A stretch of 64,000 nucleotides of DNA from UBA2988 sp965237965 (GTDB taxonomy: Bacteria > Gemmatimonadota > Gemmatimonadetes > Longimicrobiales > Gaopeijiaceae): assembly GCA_965237965.1 (NCBI GenBank), contig CBDEGT010000002.1, positions 930,001-994,000 on the forward strand, given 5' to 3'. The translations under genes were made by a program, and so were the position numbers. Each line of letters begins with the position of its first letter. Positions within the stretch are counted from its first letter, which is position 1. Below, piece by piece: positions 41,346 to 50,419 of the stretch. The notes under the pieces were generated by a model. The model was not told where the DNA came from, searched no databases, and saw only the letters and a list, made by a program, of their open reading frames with translations.

Positions 41346-42869
41346 GTGTCCGCTACCGCCCCCGACCCGCTCTATCTGGTCCGCCTCGCTCCCGAGGTCA
41401 CCACTAAGTCGCGCCGCACCCGGCGCCGCTTCCAGGACCGCCTGGTGGCGAACCTCGACGACGCGCTCGTCGGCCTCGGCGGGCCGCACACGATCCGGAA
41501 CCGATGGGACCGGATCTTCGTGGAGGCAGAGCATCCGGGCGCCGCCGAGCGGATCTGCGCGGTGTTCGGTGCGAGCTCGGTCTCACGGGTGGACGCGCGC
41601 GTCCCTTCCGACCTTGACCGCATCGTCGAGGTCGGCCACGAGCTGTACCGCGACCGGGTAGCCGGCCACCGCACCTTCGCGATTGACGCGCGCCGTTCCG
41701 GACGCCACCCGTTTCGATCACGCGACGTCTGTGTCCGACTCGGGGCCGCGCTCAACCCGTACGCCGAGGTCGACCTGAACGCGCCCGACGTCACGGTGTT
41801 CGTAGAGGTTCGCGACAACGAGGCCTTCCTCTTCAGCTCTCGGCAGGGTGGACAGGGGGGGCTCCCGCTCGGAATCGAAGGAAGAGCCGTCTGCCTGATT
41901 TCGGGCGGATTCGACTCGGCAGTCGCCGCATGGTTGGTTCTCAGGCGGGGCGTGGCGCTCGACTATGTGTTCTGCAACCTCGGCGGGGACGCGTACGAGC
42001 GCATGGTGGCGTCGATCACCAAGGTGATCGCGGACGACTGGAGTTATGGAGACCGGCCTCGGCTGCACGTGGTGGATTTCGGTGCGGCGATCGAGAACCT
42101 GAGGGCCAACTCCGAGCCGCGGTACTGGCAGGTCATACTGAAGCGGCAAATGTATCGGGTGGCCGAGAGGGTCGCCGCCGAGCTCGCAGCCGAGGCGATC
42201 GTCACCGGAGAAGCGATCGGTCAGGTCTCATCCCAGACGCTCGGCAATCTGCGCGCGATCGACGCGGTGGCCACGCTCCCGGTCTTCCGGCCGCTGCTCG
42301 GCTTCGACAAGGCATGGATCATCGCGCGTGCCGAAGCGATCGGAACCGCGGCTCTCTCCGCGCGGGTGCGCGAGTACTGCGCGATCGTGCCCGACAAGCC
42401 CGTCACGCACACATCACCCGAGCGCGTCGCCGCGAGGGAGAGCCGTCTGAATCTAACGCTGCTCGATTCTGCGGTCGCGGACCGCCGAGTGCTCGACCTA
42501 CGCGCGCTCAGCCCCGCCGTGCTGGTCGAGTCCTACCTGTTCATCGACGCCGTTCCAGAGGGAGCCGTGGTGCTGGACTGCCGCTCGGCGCACCAGTACC
42601 GGGCGTGGCACCTTCCGGGCGCCGAGCTGTGCGCGCCACACGAGGCGGCCAGTCGCATGAAGCAACTGTCACGAGATCGCGTGTACGTGCTCTATTGCGA
42701 CCACGGGGTCCAGACCGCGCACCTGGCGGAGCTGATGCAGCGGGTCGGCTTCGAGGCGTACTCCTTCCGTGGGGGTGCCCGCAGGCTGCGCGAGTGGCAT
42801 GCGGACACACGGCCGGCCCAGCCACCCCTGCCCGTTCGGGACGGCGAGCGTGCGGGCACCCGTGGCTGA
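41346..42869 (+). CDS. thiI: tRNA 4-thiouridine/thiazole sulfurtransferase ThiI with rhodanese domain
   Basis: This 507-aa enzyme transfers sulfur to tRNA U8 and to the ThiS carrier in thiamine synthesis. Order: ferredoxin-like N-terminus, THUMP domain, PP-loop pyrophosphatase SGGFDSAVAAW near residue 187, and a C-terminal rhodanese domain with catalytic Cys in YVLYCDHGVQTAHLAEL. A second Cys in REYCAIVPDKP corresponds to the disulfide partner. The GTG start is at 41346. The stop TGA overlaps the ATG of the DUF72 gene. Confidence 0.93.
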   Translation: MSATAPDPLYLVRLAPEVTTKSRRTRRRFQDRLVANLDDALVGLGGPHTIRNRWDRIFVEAEHPGAAERICAVFGASSVSRVDARVPSDLDRIVEVGHELYRDRVAGHRTFAIDARRSGRHPFRSRDVCVRLGAALNPYAEVDLNAPDVTVFVEVRDNEAFLFSSRQGGQGGLPLGIEGRAVCLISGGFDSAVAAWLVLRRGVALDYVFCNLGGDAYERMVASITKVIADDWSYGDRPRLHVVDFGAAIENLRANSEPRYWQVILKRQMYRVAERVAAELAAEAIVTGEAIGQVSSQTLGNLRAIDAVATLPVFRPLLGFDKAWIIARAEAIGTAALSARVREYCAIVPDKPVTHTSPERVAARESRLNLTLLDSAVADRRVLDLRALSPAVLVESYLFIDAVPEGAVVLDCRSAHQYRAWHLPGAELCAPHEAASRMKQLSRDRVYVLYCDHGVQTAHLAELMQRVGFEAYSFRGGARRLREWHADTRPAQPPLPVRDGERAGTRG

Positions 42870-43462
42870 TGGCCATCCACGTCGGCACGAGCGGCTGGTC
42901 CTACGCGGAGTGGAAGGGGAGCTTCTACCCGGAGGACATCAAGAACGAGCGGATGCTCGCCTACTACGGCGAACGCTTCGACAGCGTGGAGGTGAACAAC
43001 ACTTTCTACCGGTTGCCCAGGCGCGAGGTTCTGGAGGGGTGGGCTGCCCAGGTTCCGGCCGGTTTCTCCTTCGTGATCAAAGCCTCGCGGCGCATCACGC
43101 ACAAGGCGAAACTCGGCCCCGACGCCGCTGATCCGTTGGCCTACCTGTTCGAGGCCTGCGGGGCGCTCGGGGATCGGCTTGGTCCGGTTCTGTTCCAGAC
43201 GCCGCCCTGGTTGAAGCAAGACCTGCCGCGCCTGCGCGACTTCCTGACGCTGCTCCCCGATGGCGCACGCGCGGCGTTCGAGTTCCGCAGCTCCAGTTGG
43301 TACGACGACCGTGTCTACAACGAACTGGCGGCCCGCAACGCTGCTCTCGTGGTTGCGGATACCGGAGAGGACGACCAGGATCCTCCCGTGGTCAGGACCT
43401 CGGACTGGGGCTACGCCCGGCTGCGCCGGGTGGAGTATCCGGGTACCCTTCTCGAACAGTGA
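42869..43462 (+). CDS. DUF72-family protein, cut short by an in-frame TGA
   Basis: This 197-aa TIM-barrel protein starts AIHVGTSGWSYAEWKGSFYP, with EVNNTFYRLP and FEFRSSSWYDD typical of DUF72. At TGA 43460-43462 the frame stops after GTLLEQ, although the same frame continues with GERLTSVPWDQLWVFFKH, the normal C-terminus. A Trp is expected at the stop, so a single TGG-to-TGA change explains it. The downstream FKBP gene has a GTG overlapping the restored stop (43570-43573). The ATG overlaps the thiI stop. Function of the family is unknown. Confidence 0.8.
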   Translation: MAIHVGTSGWSYAEWKGSFYPEDIKNERMLAYYGERFDSVEVNNTFYRLPRREVLEGWAAQVPAGFSFVIKASRRITHKAKLGPDAADPLAYLFEACGALGDRLGPVLFQTPPWLKQDLPRLRDFLTLLPDGARAAFEFRSSSWYDDRVYNELAARNAALVVADTGEDDQDPPVVRTSDWGYARLRRVEYPGTLLEQ

Positions 43463-43573
43463 GGAGAGCGGCTGACAAGCGTTCCGTGGGATCAGCTCTG
43501 GGTGTTCTTCAAGCACGAGGACGAGGCGACGGGGCCGCGGCTCGCGGCTCGCTTTCGCGAGCTTACATCGTGA
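43463..43573 (+). pseudogene. Orphaned C-terminal end of the DUF72 gene
   Basis: In the same frame as the DUF72 gene, 36 codons after the TGA encode GERLTSVPWDQLWVFFKH, then EDEATGPRLAARFRELTS, ending at TGA 43571-43573. This matches the conserved end of the family, with the FFKHED motif. It has no start of its own. Confidence 0.75.
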
Positions 43574-43623
43574 GACAGTCCAACGTTCCGGCTTATCGCT
43601 TCAGCCCTCTGTCGAGCTCCCGC

Positions 43624-44097
43624 ATGAGCATGACGTCGCGCGTTGGACTATTCGTTCTGGTCGGTGGCCTGCTCATGGTCGTCGTTTTACTCGCGCGCCG
43701 CCGCGACGATGAGCCGGATCCGCCATCCACGTTTGCGCCCGAGCTCGGCGTGGACCTTCGGGACATGGACCGCACGGACAGCGGGCTCTACATCCAGGTG
43801 ATCGAGGAGGGCACGGGCGAGCCCGCCCGCGTGGGTGAGCGAATCGCAGTGCGCTACTCCGGATGGCTCTCCGATGGCACAAGGTTCGACACGACCGAAG
43901 GGGGAGAGCCCTTCGGCGTCACCGTCGGTGAGGACTACCTAGTTGATGGCTTCATGGAGGGAGTCGAGGGCATTCGTGTGGGCGAGGAGCGCCTCCTCGT
44001 CGTCAAGCCCGAGCTCGGGTACGGCCGCTACGTTGTCCCCGACGTTCCCCCCGATTCCTGGCTGATCTTCCGCATTCGCCGGTTGCCGCCGGTCTGA
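43624..44097 (+). CDS. FKBP-type peptidyl-prolyl isomerase, membrane-anchored
   Basis: This 157-aa protein has an N-terminal transmembrane segment (VGLFVLVGGLLMVVVLLARRR) and one FKBP domain: GERIAVRYSGWLSDGTRFDT, LVDGFMEGVEGIRVGEERLL and ELGYGRYVVPDVPPDSWLIF. The domain should face the periplasm. An upstream in-frame GTG at 43570 overlaps the restored stop of the DUF72 gene and would add 18 residues. Confidence 0.88.
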   Translation: MSMTSRVGLFVLVGGLLMVVVLLARRRDDEPDPPSTFAPELGVDLRDMDRTDSGLYIQVIEEGTGEPARVGERIAVRYSGWLSDGTRFDTTEGGEPFGVTVGEDYLVDGFMEGVEGIRVGEERLLVVKPELGYGRYVVPDVPPDSWLIFRIRRLPPV

Positions 44098-44143
44098 CGG
44101 GCTACGCTCCGCGCGCGTCGCCGGGCTACTCGAGCGCGAGTCC

Positions 44144-45409
44144 GTGATCCTGGCTCTGTACGTCAAGGAGCTCCGCTCGGCGTTACGTGAGCGGAGCATC
44201 GTCGTCAACAGCGTTCTCCTCCCCACCTTTCTCTACCCGGCTCTGCTGTGGGCGATGTTCACGGGCTGGACTTTCGCGGAGGGGATGGCCGAGGGTGCGC
44301 GCTCGCGTGTTGCGGTGCACGGCCTTTCGGAGATGCACCGCGAGGTTCTCGACTCCCTGCGCGCGCTGCCGGCGATCGAGCTGGTCCCCACCCTCACCGT
44401 GGCGGAGTCAGAGCAGCAGCTCGCTTCGGGGGAGCTCGACCTGGTCGCCGAGTTTCTCACGCCCGTCGGTGCGGGCGCCGAGATCCCGGGCAACTTCACC
44501 GCACGCATGGCCTACGATCGCTCGATCGAGCGTAGCCGTCGTGGCCGCGAGCGGGTGGCAGGTGTGATTGAGCGTTACCGCAAGCGTTGGTTGCGCCGGC
44601 AGGCGGAGACTCTGGGAATTCCTCGCTCCGAGGCGGAGGGTTTCCAGGTGATCCCCTACAGCGTTTCCACCGAGCAGCAGCTCGGAACGCTCCTGCTTGC
44701 TGAGATGCTCCCTCTCTTCATCGTGATCATGGTTGCGCTCGGCTGCTTCATTCCCGCGATCGACACGACCGCCGGGGAGCGCGAGCGGTCGACCTGGGAA
44801 ACCACCCTGACATTGGCGGCACCGCGACGGGACGTGATCGCGGCCAAGTACCTGTATGTGGCGACGCTGGGGCTGACCGCAGGAGTGTTGAATGTGACCG
44901 CGATGTTCCTCTCGATGGGGGCGGTGATGCGACCGCTCTTGGCCCAGGGCGGAGAAGCGTTCCAGTTCGCGCTTCCGGCGCTGGCCTTTCCAGTCATGGT
45001 GCTCGGGGCCTTTGCGCTCGCACTCTTCTTCGCCGCTGCGATGATGATCCTGGCCGCGTTCGCGCGCACGTTCAAGGAGGGGCAGGGGATGGTAACTCCG
45101 GTCTATTGGCTCGCACTCATCCCGCTCCTGCTCGGGCAGGGCTCCGAAGTCAGGCTCACGCCAGCGACCGCCGCCATCCCGGTCGGCAACGTCGCCATGA
45201 TGGTGCGCGATGCCGTGCGCGGCGTGTTCCATTGGCCGCTGATTGCGGAGACTCTGGCGGTGGAAGTGATGACCGTGGCGCTCTGCCTGCTCCTCGCCCG
45301 CGGCATCCTGGGTTTCGAGGATTTCTTGATCGGCGCGTATGACGGCAGCTTCTGGCGGTTCTTGAAAGAACGGCTCCTGCGACGTCCCGCTGATATGCGC
45401 GGGGCCTGA
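44144..45409 (+). CDS. ABC-2 type permease (NatB-like)
   Basis: This 421-aa permease has one N-terminal helix (VVNSVLLPTFLYPALLWAMF), a large extracytoplasmic domain of about 130 residues, and a C-terminal group of six helices beginning LLLAEMLPLFIVIMVALGCF. The motif DTTAGERERSTWETTLTLAA is the conserved coupling region of Na+-exporting NatB-like and related ABC-2 permeases. A GTG start at 44144 precedes the ATPase gene by one base after its stop. Confidence 0.88.
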   Translation: MILALYVKELRSALRERSIVVNSVLLPTFLYPALLWAMFTGWTFAEGMAEGARSRVAVHGLSEMHREVLDSLRALPAIELVPTLTVAESEQQLASGELDLVAEFLTPVGAGAEIPGNFTARMAYDRSIERSRRGRERVAGVIERYRKRWLRRQAETLGIPRSEAEGFQVIPYSVSTEQQLGTLLLAEMLPLFIVIMVALGCFIPAIDTTAGERERSTWETTLTLAAPRRDVIAAKYLYVATLGLTAGVLNVTAMFLSMGAVMRPLLAQGGEAFQFALPALAFPVMVLGAFALALFFAAAMMILAAFARTFKEGQGMVTPVYWLALIPLLLGQGSEVRLTPATAAIPVGNVAMMVRDAVRGVFHWPLIAETLAVEVMTVALCLLLARGILGFEDFLIGAYDGSFWRFLKERLLRRPADMRGA

Positions 45410-45410
45410 C

Positions 45411-46175
45411 GTGGACGTCGACGCCGGGACGACGCCCGCGGTCACTGTCGAAGGTCTGACCAAGTCCTTCTGGGACGAGGCGCGTGGTGAGGTGCGCGCG
45501 GTGGACGGGCTCAGCTTTCGGTGCCACCGGGGGGAGATCCTCGGACTGCTGGGGGCGAACGGCGCCGGCAAGACCACCACACTTAGAATGCTCTCGACCG
45601 TCCTGCGGCCCACCGGTGGGAACGCGCGCCTGATGGGACACGACATCGTGCGTGAGCCGGAAGCGGTGCGCCGCAATCTGGGATTCTACTCTGCCTCGAC
45701 GGCTCTTTATCCTCGCCTCACCGCCCGTGAGACGCTCGAATTTTTCGCACGCGTAAACCGCTACCCGGCGCAACAGGTGGATGCGCGCGTGGACGATCTG
45801 GTGCGCCGGTTCGGAATCGCCGACTTCCAGGCGGCGCGAGTCGAGAAGCTCTCGAGCGGCATGAAGCAGAAAGTGTCGATTGCGCGAACGGTCGCCCACG
45901 ATCCACCGGTGCTCATTTTCGACGAACCCACGGTGGGACTCGACGTGATCAATGCGCTGGAGATGCAGGAGGTGATTCGAGCGCTCCGTGCCGAGGGAAA
46001 GGCAATCATCTTCTCGACCCACATCATGAGCGAGGCAGAAAAGCTGTGCGACACGATCGCGATCATACACGAAGGCCGGTTGCTGGCTTCGGGGACCCTC
46101 GCTGATCACCGTGGCGTCACCGGGAAGCACTATCTGGAGGACATCTTCGTTCACTACTTGCGGGGCAGCGTCTGA
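45411..46175 (+). CDS. ABC transporter ATPase (NatA-like)
   Basis: This 254-aa ATPase has Walker A GANGAGKTTTLR, Q-loop region YSASTALYPRLTARE, signature LSSGMKQKVSIARTV, Walker B VLIFDEPTVGLD and H-loop STHIMSEAEKLCDTIAII. It matches the CcmA/NatA class that pairs with ABC-2 permeases. It lies between two permease genes, so the complex probably has one ATPase dimer and two different permeases. Confidence 0.93.
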   Translation: MDVDAGTTPAVTVEGLTKSFWDEARGEVRAVDGLSFRCHRGEILGLLGANGAGKTTTLRMLSTVLRPTGGNARLMGHDIVREPEAVRRNLGFYSASTALYPRLTARETLEFFARVNRYPAQQVDARVDDLVRRFGIADFQAARVEKLSSGMKQKVSIARTVAHDPPVLIFDEPTVGLDVINALEMQEVIRALRAEGKAIIFSTHIMSEAEKLCDTIAIIHEGRLLASGTLADHRGVTGKHYLEDIFVHYLRGSV

Positions 46176-46178
46176 CCC

Positions 46179-48335
46179 ATGGCGCCCGATATGAGCGGTG
46201 CGGTTGGCGGCGGCGTGCTGGGGACGCTCTTTCGATACGAGCTACGCATGCTGCTTCGGGACACCCGCACCATCGTGATCGCGGTGGTCGCGCCCCTGGT
46301 CTTGTTCCCGATTCTGATCATGGGGTTACGCGCGGTAGAGCGCCGCGAGGCTCGTCGGATCGAGCAGGCTACCTACCGCTACGCGGTCACCGGAAGCGAG
46401 GAGGACTTCGCGTACTTCCGCGTGGAGCATGCGCTCGCAATCGAGACGTTCGATCCAGATACGACACGCACCGCTGCCACGTTCCTTCACGACCGCAGCC
46501 CGAATCCGGATTCGCTCCTACGTGCGGGGGCTATCCAGCTGGTGGTCGAGGGGATGACCGGCGACGAGTACCGCAGGGTCCGGGTGCTCGAGTTGGCGAC
46601 CTTCACCGAGACCGACAGCGCAGAGACAGGCGAGCTTGCCGACCTGCCGGACGTTCCCGTGATCCGGCTGCATTACAGAAGCGACCGCGACGTGTCACGC
46701 GCGGCGGTGGAGAGACTGCGCCAGCGCTTGGAACAGGTACGACGGCAGCATCGTGACAGCGTGTACCTCGCCTACGGCCTTGCTATCGATCCTGACCGGT
46801 TGGGCGAGTTGGAGACGGAGAACGTCGCGTCGGCGGAACGCGAGGGAAGTGCATTCCTGGGGCTGATCCTTACCCCGCTTCTGCTCTTCTTGATGCTCGG
46901 TGGCGGTTCGATCGTGGCTGTGGACGCGATCAGCGGCGAGAAAGAGCGGGGCACGCTGGAGACACTCCTCACCACTGCAGCCCGCCGGTCGGAGATCGTG
47001 AGCGCGAAGCAGCTCGCGGTCGTTACGGTTGGGGTTGCAGTGACCTTGATCAATTTGCTCAACCTGTTCGTCTACGTGGTGCTCGGCCTGATCGACCTGC
47101 CGGAAGGCTTCGCGGTCTCGCTCGCGCTGGCTTCGCTGCTGGTCCTTCTGGCCCTGTTCCTCCCGCTCACCGTTCTGGTCTCGAGTGCCTTGTTGCTGCT
47201 GTCGGGCTGGTCGAAGAGCTACAAGGAATACCAGCTGTACTTCTTCCCCCTGCTGCTCGCCTTCGTGGCGCCCACCCTGGTCGCGATCCTACCGGGGATG
47301 GATCTCCGGTCTGCGATCGCACTCGTACCGATCGCGGGCGTGGGAGCGGCGGTGCGTGAGGTCATGGTCGGTGAGCTGGACTGGCCGTTCCTCGCGCTTG
47401 CGTTCCTGTCGACCGGCGTCGCCGCGTGGGGTGCCGCACGCCTCACAGAGCGTACCCTGTCGACCGAGCGGCTCATTACGACCGCCGAGCTGGACGAGGC
47501 GGACCTGCTCGGCGGGCCGGCGCTCTTCCCTCGTCGAGTGCTCCGCTGGTTCGGAGTCCTCTGGGTTGTCCTCGTGGTCACGTCGCTCTGGTTCGGAGAG
47601 GCGCTTGCGCTCGAGGGGCAGGTGCTGTTCAACATCGTGGGCCTCTTCTTCGTCGGCGCTCTGCTGATGGTGCGAGCCTACCGACTGAACCCACGCGAGG
47701 CTTTTGCGCTCCGGCCTGCTCCCCTGGCCGCCTGGCCCGCCGTGCTGATCGGGGTGCCTGCTGCCCTCGTGACCGGGATGGGGATCGCGCAGCTCTTCCA
47801 AAGGCTGGTTCCGGTGCCGGAGCGCGTGATCCGCTCCTTCGGACAATTCCTCGGGAGCGACGACCTGGCGCTCTGGCAGGTGGTTCTCTTCCTGGCGGTG
47901 GTGCCCGGAGTGTTCGAAGAGCTCGCGTTCCGTGGTGTGCTCATGCACGGGCTCGCGAAGCGGCTCCGGCCTGTCGCGCTGACGTTGACGGTCGGGCTCG
48001 TCTTCGGCGTCTTCCACGTGAGCCTGTGGCGGATTCTACCCACGGCTTACCTGGGAGCGTTGCTCGCGGCGGTTGTCCTTCTCACGGGGTCCATCTATCC
48101 GGCGATGCTATGGCATGCGCTCAACAACGCCGTTGCCATCGTTCCAGTGAGGCTCGGTTGGGTGAGCGGGGAGTTCGATCTTCCGCTGTGGAGCTATCCG
48201 CTGGGGATGTCGGGCCTCGCGGTTGCATTCCTCATCCTGTGGACGACCCGACGTCCGTATCCAGACTTGATGGCGAGGCGAACTGCGGTGGCTACAGCGT
48301 CTCCAGGGGGTGAAAGAGCTCGACCCCCTCCTTGA
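46179..48335 (+). CDS. ABC-2 permease fused to a CPBP intramembrane protease
   Basis: This 718-aa protein joins two modules. Residues 1-430 form a NatB-like permease with a large extracytoplasmic loop and the coupling motif DAISGEKERGTLETLLTTAA. Residues 470-700 form a CPBP (Abi/Rce1) protease with Glu580-Glu581 in EELAFRG, His613 in FGVFH and His646/Asn650 in HALNN, so the metalloprotease site is complete. The start is 3 bases after the ATPase stop. The protease may process the exported substrate. The 3' end overlaps the convergent gene by 44 bases. Confidence 0.9.
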   Translation: MAPDMSGAVGGGVLGTLFRYELRMLLRDTRTIVIAVVAPLVLFPILIMGLRAVERREARRIEQATYRYAVTGSEEDFAYFRVEHALAIETFDPDTTRTAATFLHDRSPNPDSLLRAGAIQLVVEGMTGDEYRRVRVLELATFTETDSAETGELADLPDVPVIRLHYRSDRDVSRAAVERLRQRLEQVRRQHRDSVYLAYGLAIDPDRLGELETENVASAEREGSAFLGLILTPLLLFLMLGGGSIVAVDAISGEKERGTLETLLTTAARRSEIVSAKQLAVVTVGVAVTLINLLNLFVYVVLGLIDLPEGFAVSLALASLLVLLALFLPLTVLVSSALLLLSGWSKSYKEYQLYFFPLLLAFVAPTLVAILPGMDLRSAIALVPIAGVGAAVREVMVGELDWPFLALAFLSTGVAAWGAARLTERTLSTERLITTAELDEADLLGGPALFPRRVLRWFGVLWVVLVVTSLWFGEALALEGQVLFNIVGLFFVGALLMVRAYRLNPREAFALRPAPLAAWPAVLIGVPAALVTGMGIAQLFQRLVPVPERVIRSFGQFLGSDDLALWQVVLFLAVVPGVFEELAFRGVLMHGLAKRLRPVALTLTVGLVFGVFHVSLWRILPTAYLGALLAAVVLLTGSIYPAMLWHALNNAVAIVPVRLGWVSGEFDLPLWSYPLGMSGLAVAFLILWTTRRPYPDLMARRTAVATASPGGERARPPP

Positions 48336-48960
48336 GCCAGTGCTCGCGGAACGGATACTGGCTGATCTCCTCGAGGGTGAGCGCGGTGGTCATGGGATGA
48401 TGGTGCAGCGTCATGCACCCACGCTCGTTCTCGTGCACCGTGTATCGACCGCTGATTTGAAGGTTCGCCTTGAAGCGCTGCTCGCCGTCTATCATGAATG
48501 TGTGCAGCAGGTGGCTGGCCGATTCCCACTTGTGCTGGGTCACGGTGAGGTCGATCACCGGTCCGCTCCGTGACCAGATGCTCACCTGGAGTGCGCCCGC
48601 AGTCTCGACGAAGCGGACGTCGATATCTTCCGCGATGTGCGGGATCCTGAAGGCCTCGCTTCGGTGCCGGCGGCTCTCCTCCGAGCTGGTCGCAGCCAGG
48701 AATGGATAGAAGCCGGCCTTCGGGTGCTGGCCCCAGCGCCCCGGGAAGGGCGGCACGATCACAGAGAACATCAGCTCCGCGTAGGGGCCGACTACGCTCT
48801 CCTTGAAGTGGAAGGCGGTCACGGCAAGGATGCTGCGCTGGTGACGGACCTCGACGGGCTGGAGCTGCTCGGGCAGGATGCGTCGTGCATCCGACGTGGG
48901 CATCTCGAAGAAGGCGCTCACCCCGGTGGTAAAGACGTAACGACCGTCGTCTACTGGCAT
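48292..48960 (-). CDS. Acetoacetate decarboxylase-fold protein
   Basis: This 222-aa protein resembles the acetoacetate decarboxylase/DUF2071 fold: YVFTTGVSAFFEMPTSDARR, LAVTAFHFKESVVGPYAELM, SVIVPPF and AGFYPFLAATSSEESRR. I see no clear Schiff-base lysine with the EXPK context, so catalysis is uncertain. Its ATG overlaps the end of the alpha-oxoamine synthase gene by 10 bases, indicating translational coupling and a shared pathway. Confidence 0.72.
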   Translation of the reverse strand: MPVDDGRYVFTTGVSAFFEMPTSDARRILPEQLQPVEVRHQRSILAVTAFHFKESVVGPYAELMFSVIVPPFPGRWGQHPKAGFYPFLAATSSEESRRHRSEAFRIPHIAEDIDVRFVETAGALQVSIWSRSGPVIDLTVTQHKWESASHLLHTFMIDGEQRFKANLQISGRYTVHENERGCMTLHHHPMTTALTLEEISQYPFREHWLKEGVELFHPLETL

Positions 48961-50285
48961 ATGCCGTACTCCTGGAGCACACCGGCGATCAGCTTTGCGC
49001 CCTCATCCAGCTCGTCCCGACTGTGGGCGGCGGAGATCGACATCCTGAACCGACTCTTGTGTTTGGGCACCGCCGGATACTTCACGGGGTTGATGAACAC
49101 GCCGGCCTCGAGCAGCGCCTCGCCGATGCTGAAAATACATGCATCGTCGCGCACCATGATCGGGATCACCTGAGACGCGCTAACCCCGGTCGGCACACCC
49201 CCCTCTTCCAGCCGGCTCTTCATAAAGCGGACGTTGTCCCAGAGGCGGGTGCGGAGATCGGGTTCCGACCGCGCCAGTCTGAGCGCCGCCAGCACTCCGG
49301 CCGTGACGGTCGGCGCCAGCGCGCAGCTGAAGAAGCGCGGTCGGCTGAAGCCGCGCAGGTAGTTGATCAGCTTGAGGCTGCCGGTCGTATAGCCGCCCTG
49401 CCCACCCAGACTCTTCGAGAAAGTGCCGAGGTGGATGTCGACCTCGTCCTCGAGGTCCAGCTCTTCGACCACGCCGCGTCCGTTCGCCCCGAAGACGAAG
49501 GTGGAGTGCGCCTCGTCGATCATTATCCGGGCGCCGTGGCGCTTGGCGACCGCCACGATGTCACGCAGGGGCGGCAGATCGCCGTCCATCGAGTACACAC
49601 CCTCGACGATCACGAGCTTCTTCCCGCTGAAGCCCGAGAGCTTGTGGTCCAGGTCCTCGACGTTGTTGTGCCGGAAGAACCGGCTGGTCGCCTTGGACAG
49701 GATCATTCCGTCGACGATCGAGGCGTGTGCCCACTGGTCGGCGACGATCAGGTCGCCAGATCGCATCAGCCCCGCGATGGTGCCCACGTTGGCGCTGTAG
49801 CCGGTGGGGAAGACGAGGGTCGCCTCCTTCCCCTTGAAGCGGGAGATCTCCTCGGCCAGTTGGCGGTGGAGATCGGTCGTTCCGGAAAGGATCGGACTTC
49901 CGGACGAGCCGCCGCCGTAGCGCTCGACCGCTTCCCGAATCGCCTGCTTCACCTCCGGGCGGTAGGACAACCCGAGGTAGTTGTACGAGGCGAAGTTGAT
50001 TAGGTCGGTCCTGATGTCCCCGGTCTTCTTGTCCAGCACGTCCACCCGGGTCGTCGGGGCGGACAAGAGCGGGAGCTCATACTGGTAGTAGCCGCCGGCC
50101 TCGGCCTCGCTCCACCACTGGTCGAACGGATCCAGCAGGTCGAAGGCGTCCTCGCCGGCGCCGAAGTAGAAGTTGGTATAATCGTACTGCATCGCTGGCC
50201 CGGTGACACCCTCGACGCCGATGCGCGAGCGGGTCTCGGTTGCGGGCTGCTCGACCACGTCCGAGGGACGATTGGAATCCGACAT
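48951..50285 (-). CDS. Alpha-oxoamine synthase (KBL/AONS/SPT-type PLP enzyme)
   Basis: This 444-aa enzyme condenses an amino acid with an acyl thioester. The PLP site is Lys291 in LGTFSKSLGGQGG, with Asp257 and His260 in MIDEAHSTFVFG and the motif NFASYNYLGLS near 100. An N-terminal extension of about 50 residues precedes the usual fold. The length and SYNYLG pattern suit serine palmitoyltransferase-like members, but 2-amino-3-ketobutyrate ligase or 8-amino-7-oxononanoate synthase cannot be ruled out. No biotin or sphingolipid gene is nearby. Confidence 0.88.
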   Translation of the reverse strand: MSDSNRPSDVVEQPATETRSRIGVEGVTGPAMQYDYTNFYFGAGEDAFDLLDPFDQWWSEAEAGGYYQYELPLLSAPTTRVDVLDKKTGDIRTDLINFASYNYLGLSYRPEVKQAIREAVERYGGGSSGSPILSGTTDLHRQLAEEISRFKGKEATLVFPTGYSANVGTIAGLMRSGDLIVADQWAHASIVDGMILSKATSRFFRHNNVEDLDHKLSGFSGKKLVIVEGVYSMDGDLPPLRDIVAVAKRHGARIMIDEAHSTFVFGANGRGVVEELDLEDEVDIHLGTFSKSLGGQGGYTTGSLKLINYLRGFSRPRFFSCALAPTVTAGVLAALRLARSEPDLRTRLWDNVRFMKSRLEEGGVPTGVSASQVIPIMVRDDACIFSIGEALLEAGVFINPVKYPAVPKHKSRFRMSISAAHSRDELDEGAKLIAGVLQEYGICQ

Positions 50286-50419
50286 GCTTGGGCCTCCTTG
50301 CCCGAGCCGAACGGGGATGCGGACACGAATCGATCAGAAACTCGCGGGAGACCAGCGAGCCGGCAAGGAACGAGGTACCCCACGACTACGGCCGTGTACG
50401 TCGACTTCCGTGCCCCCCT

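Noticed and set aside
43460..43462. TGA read as Trp or selenocysteine
   Set aside because: TGA ends most genes in the window and no selenocysteine insertion hairpin was seen; a point mutation or error is simpler.
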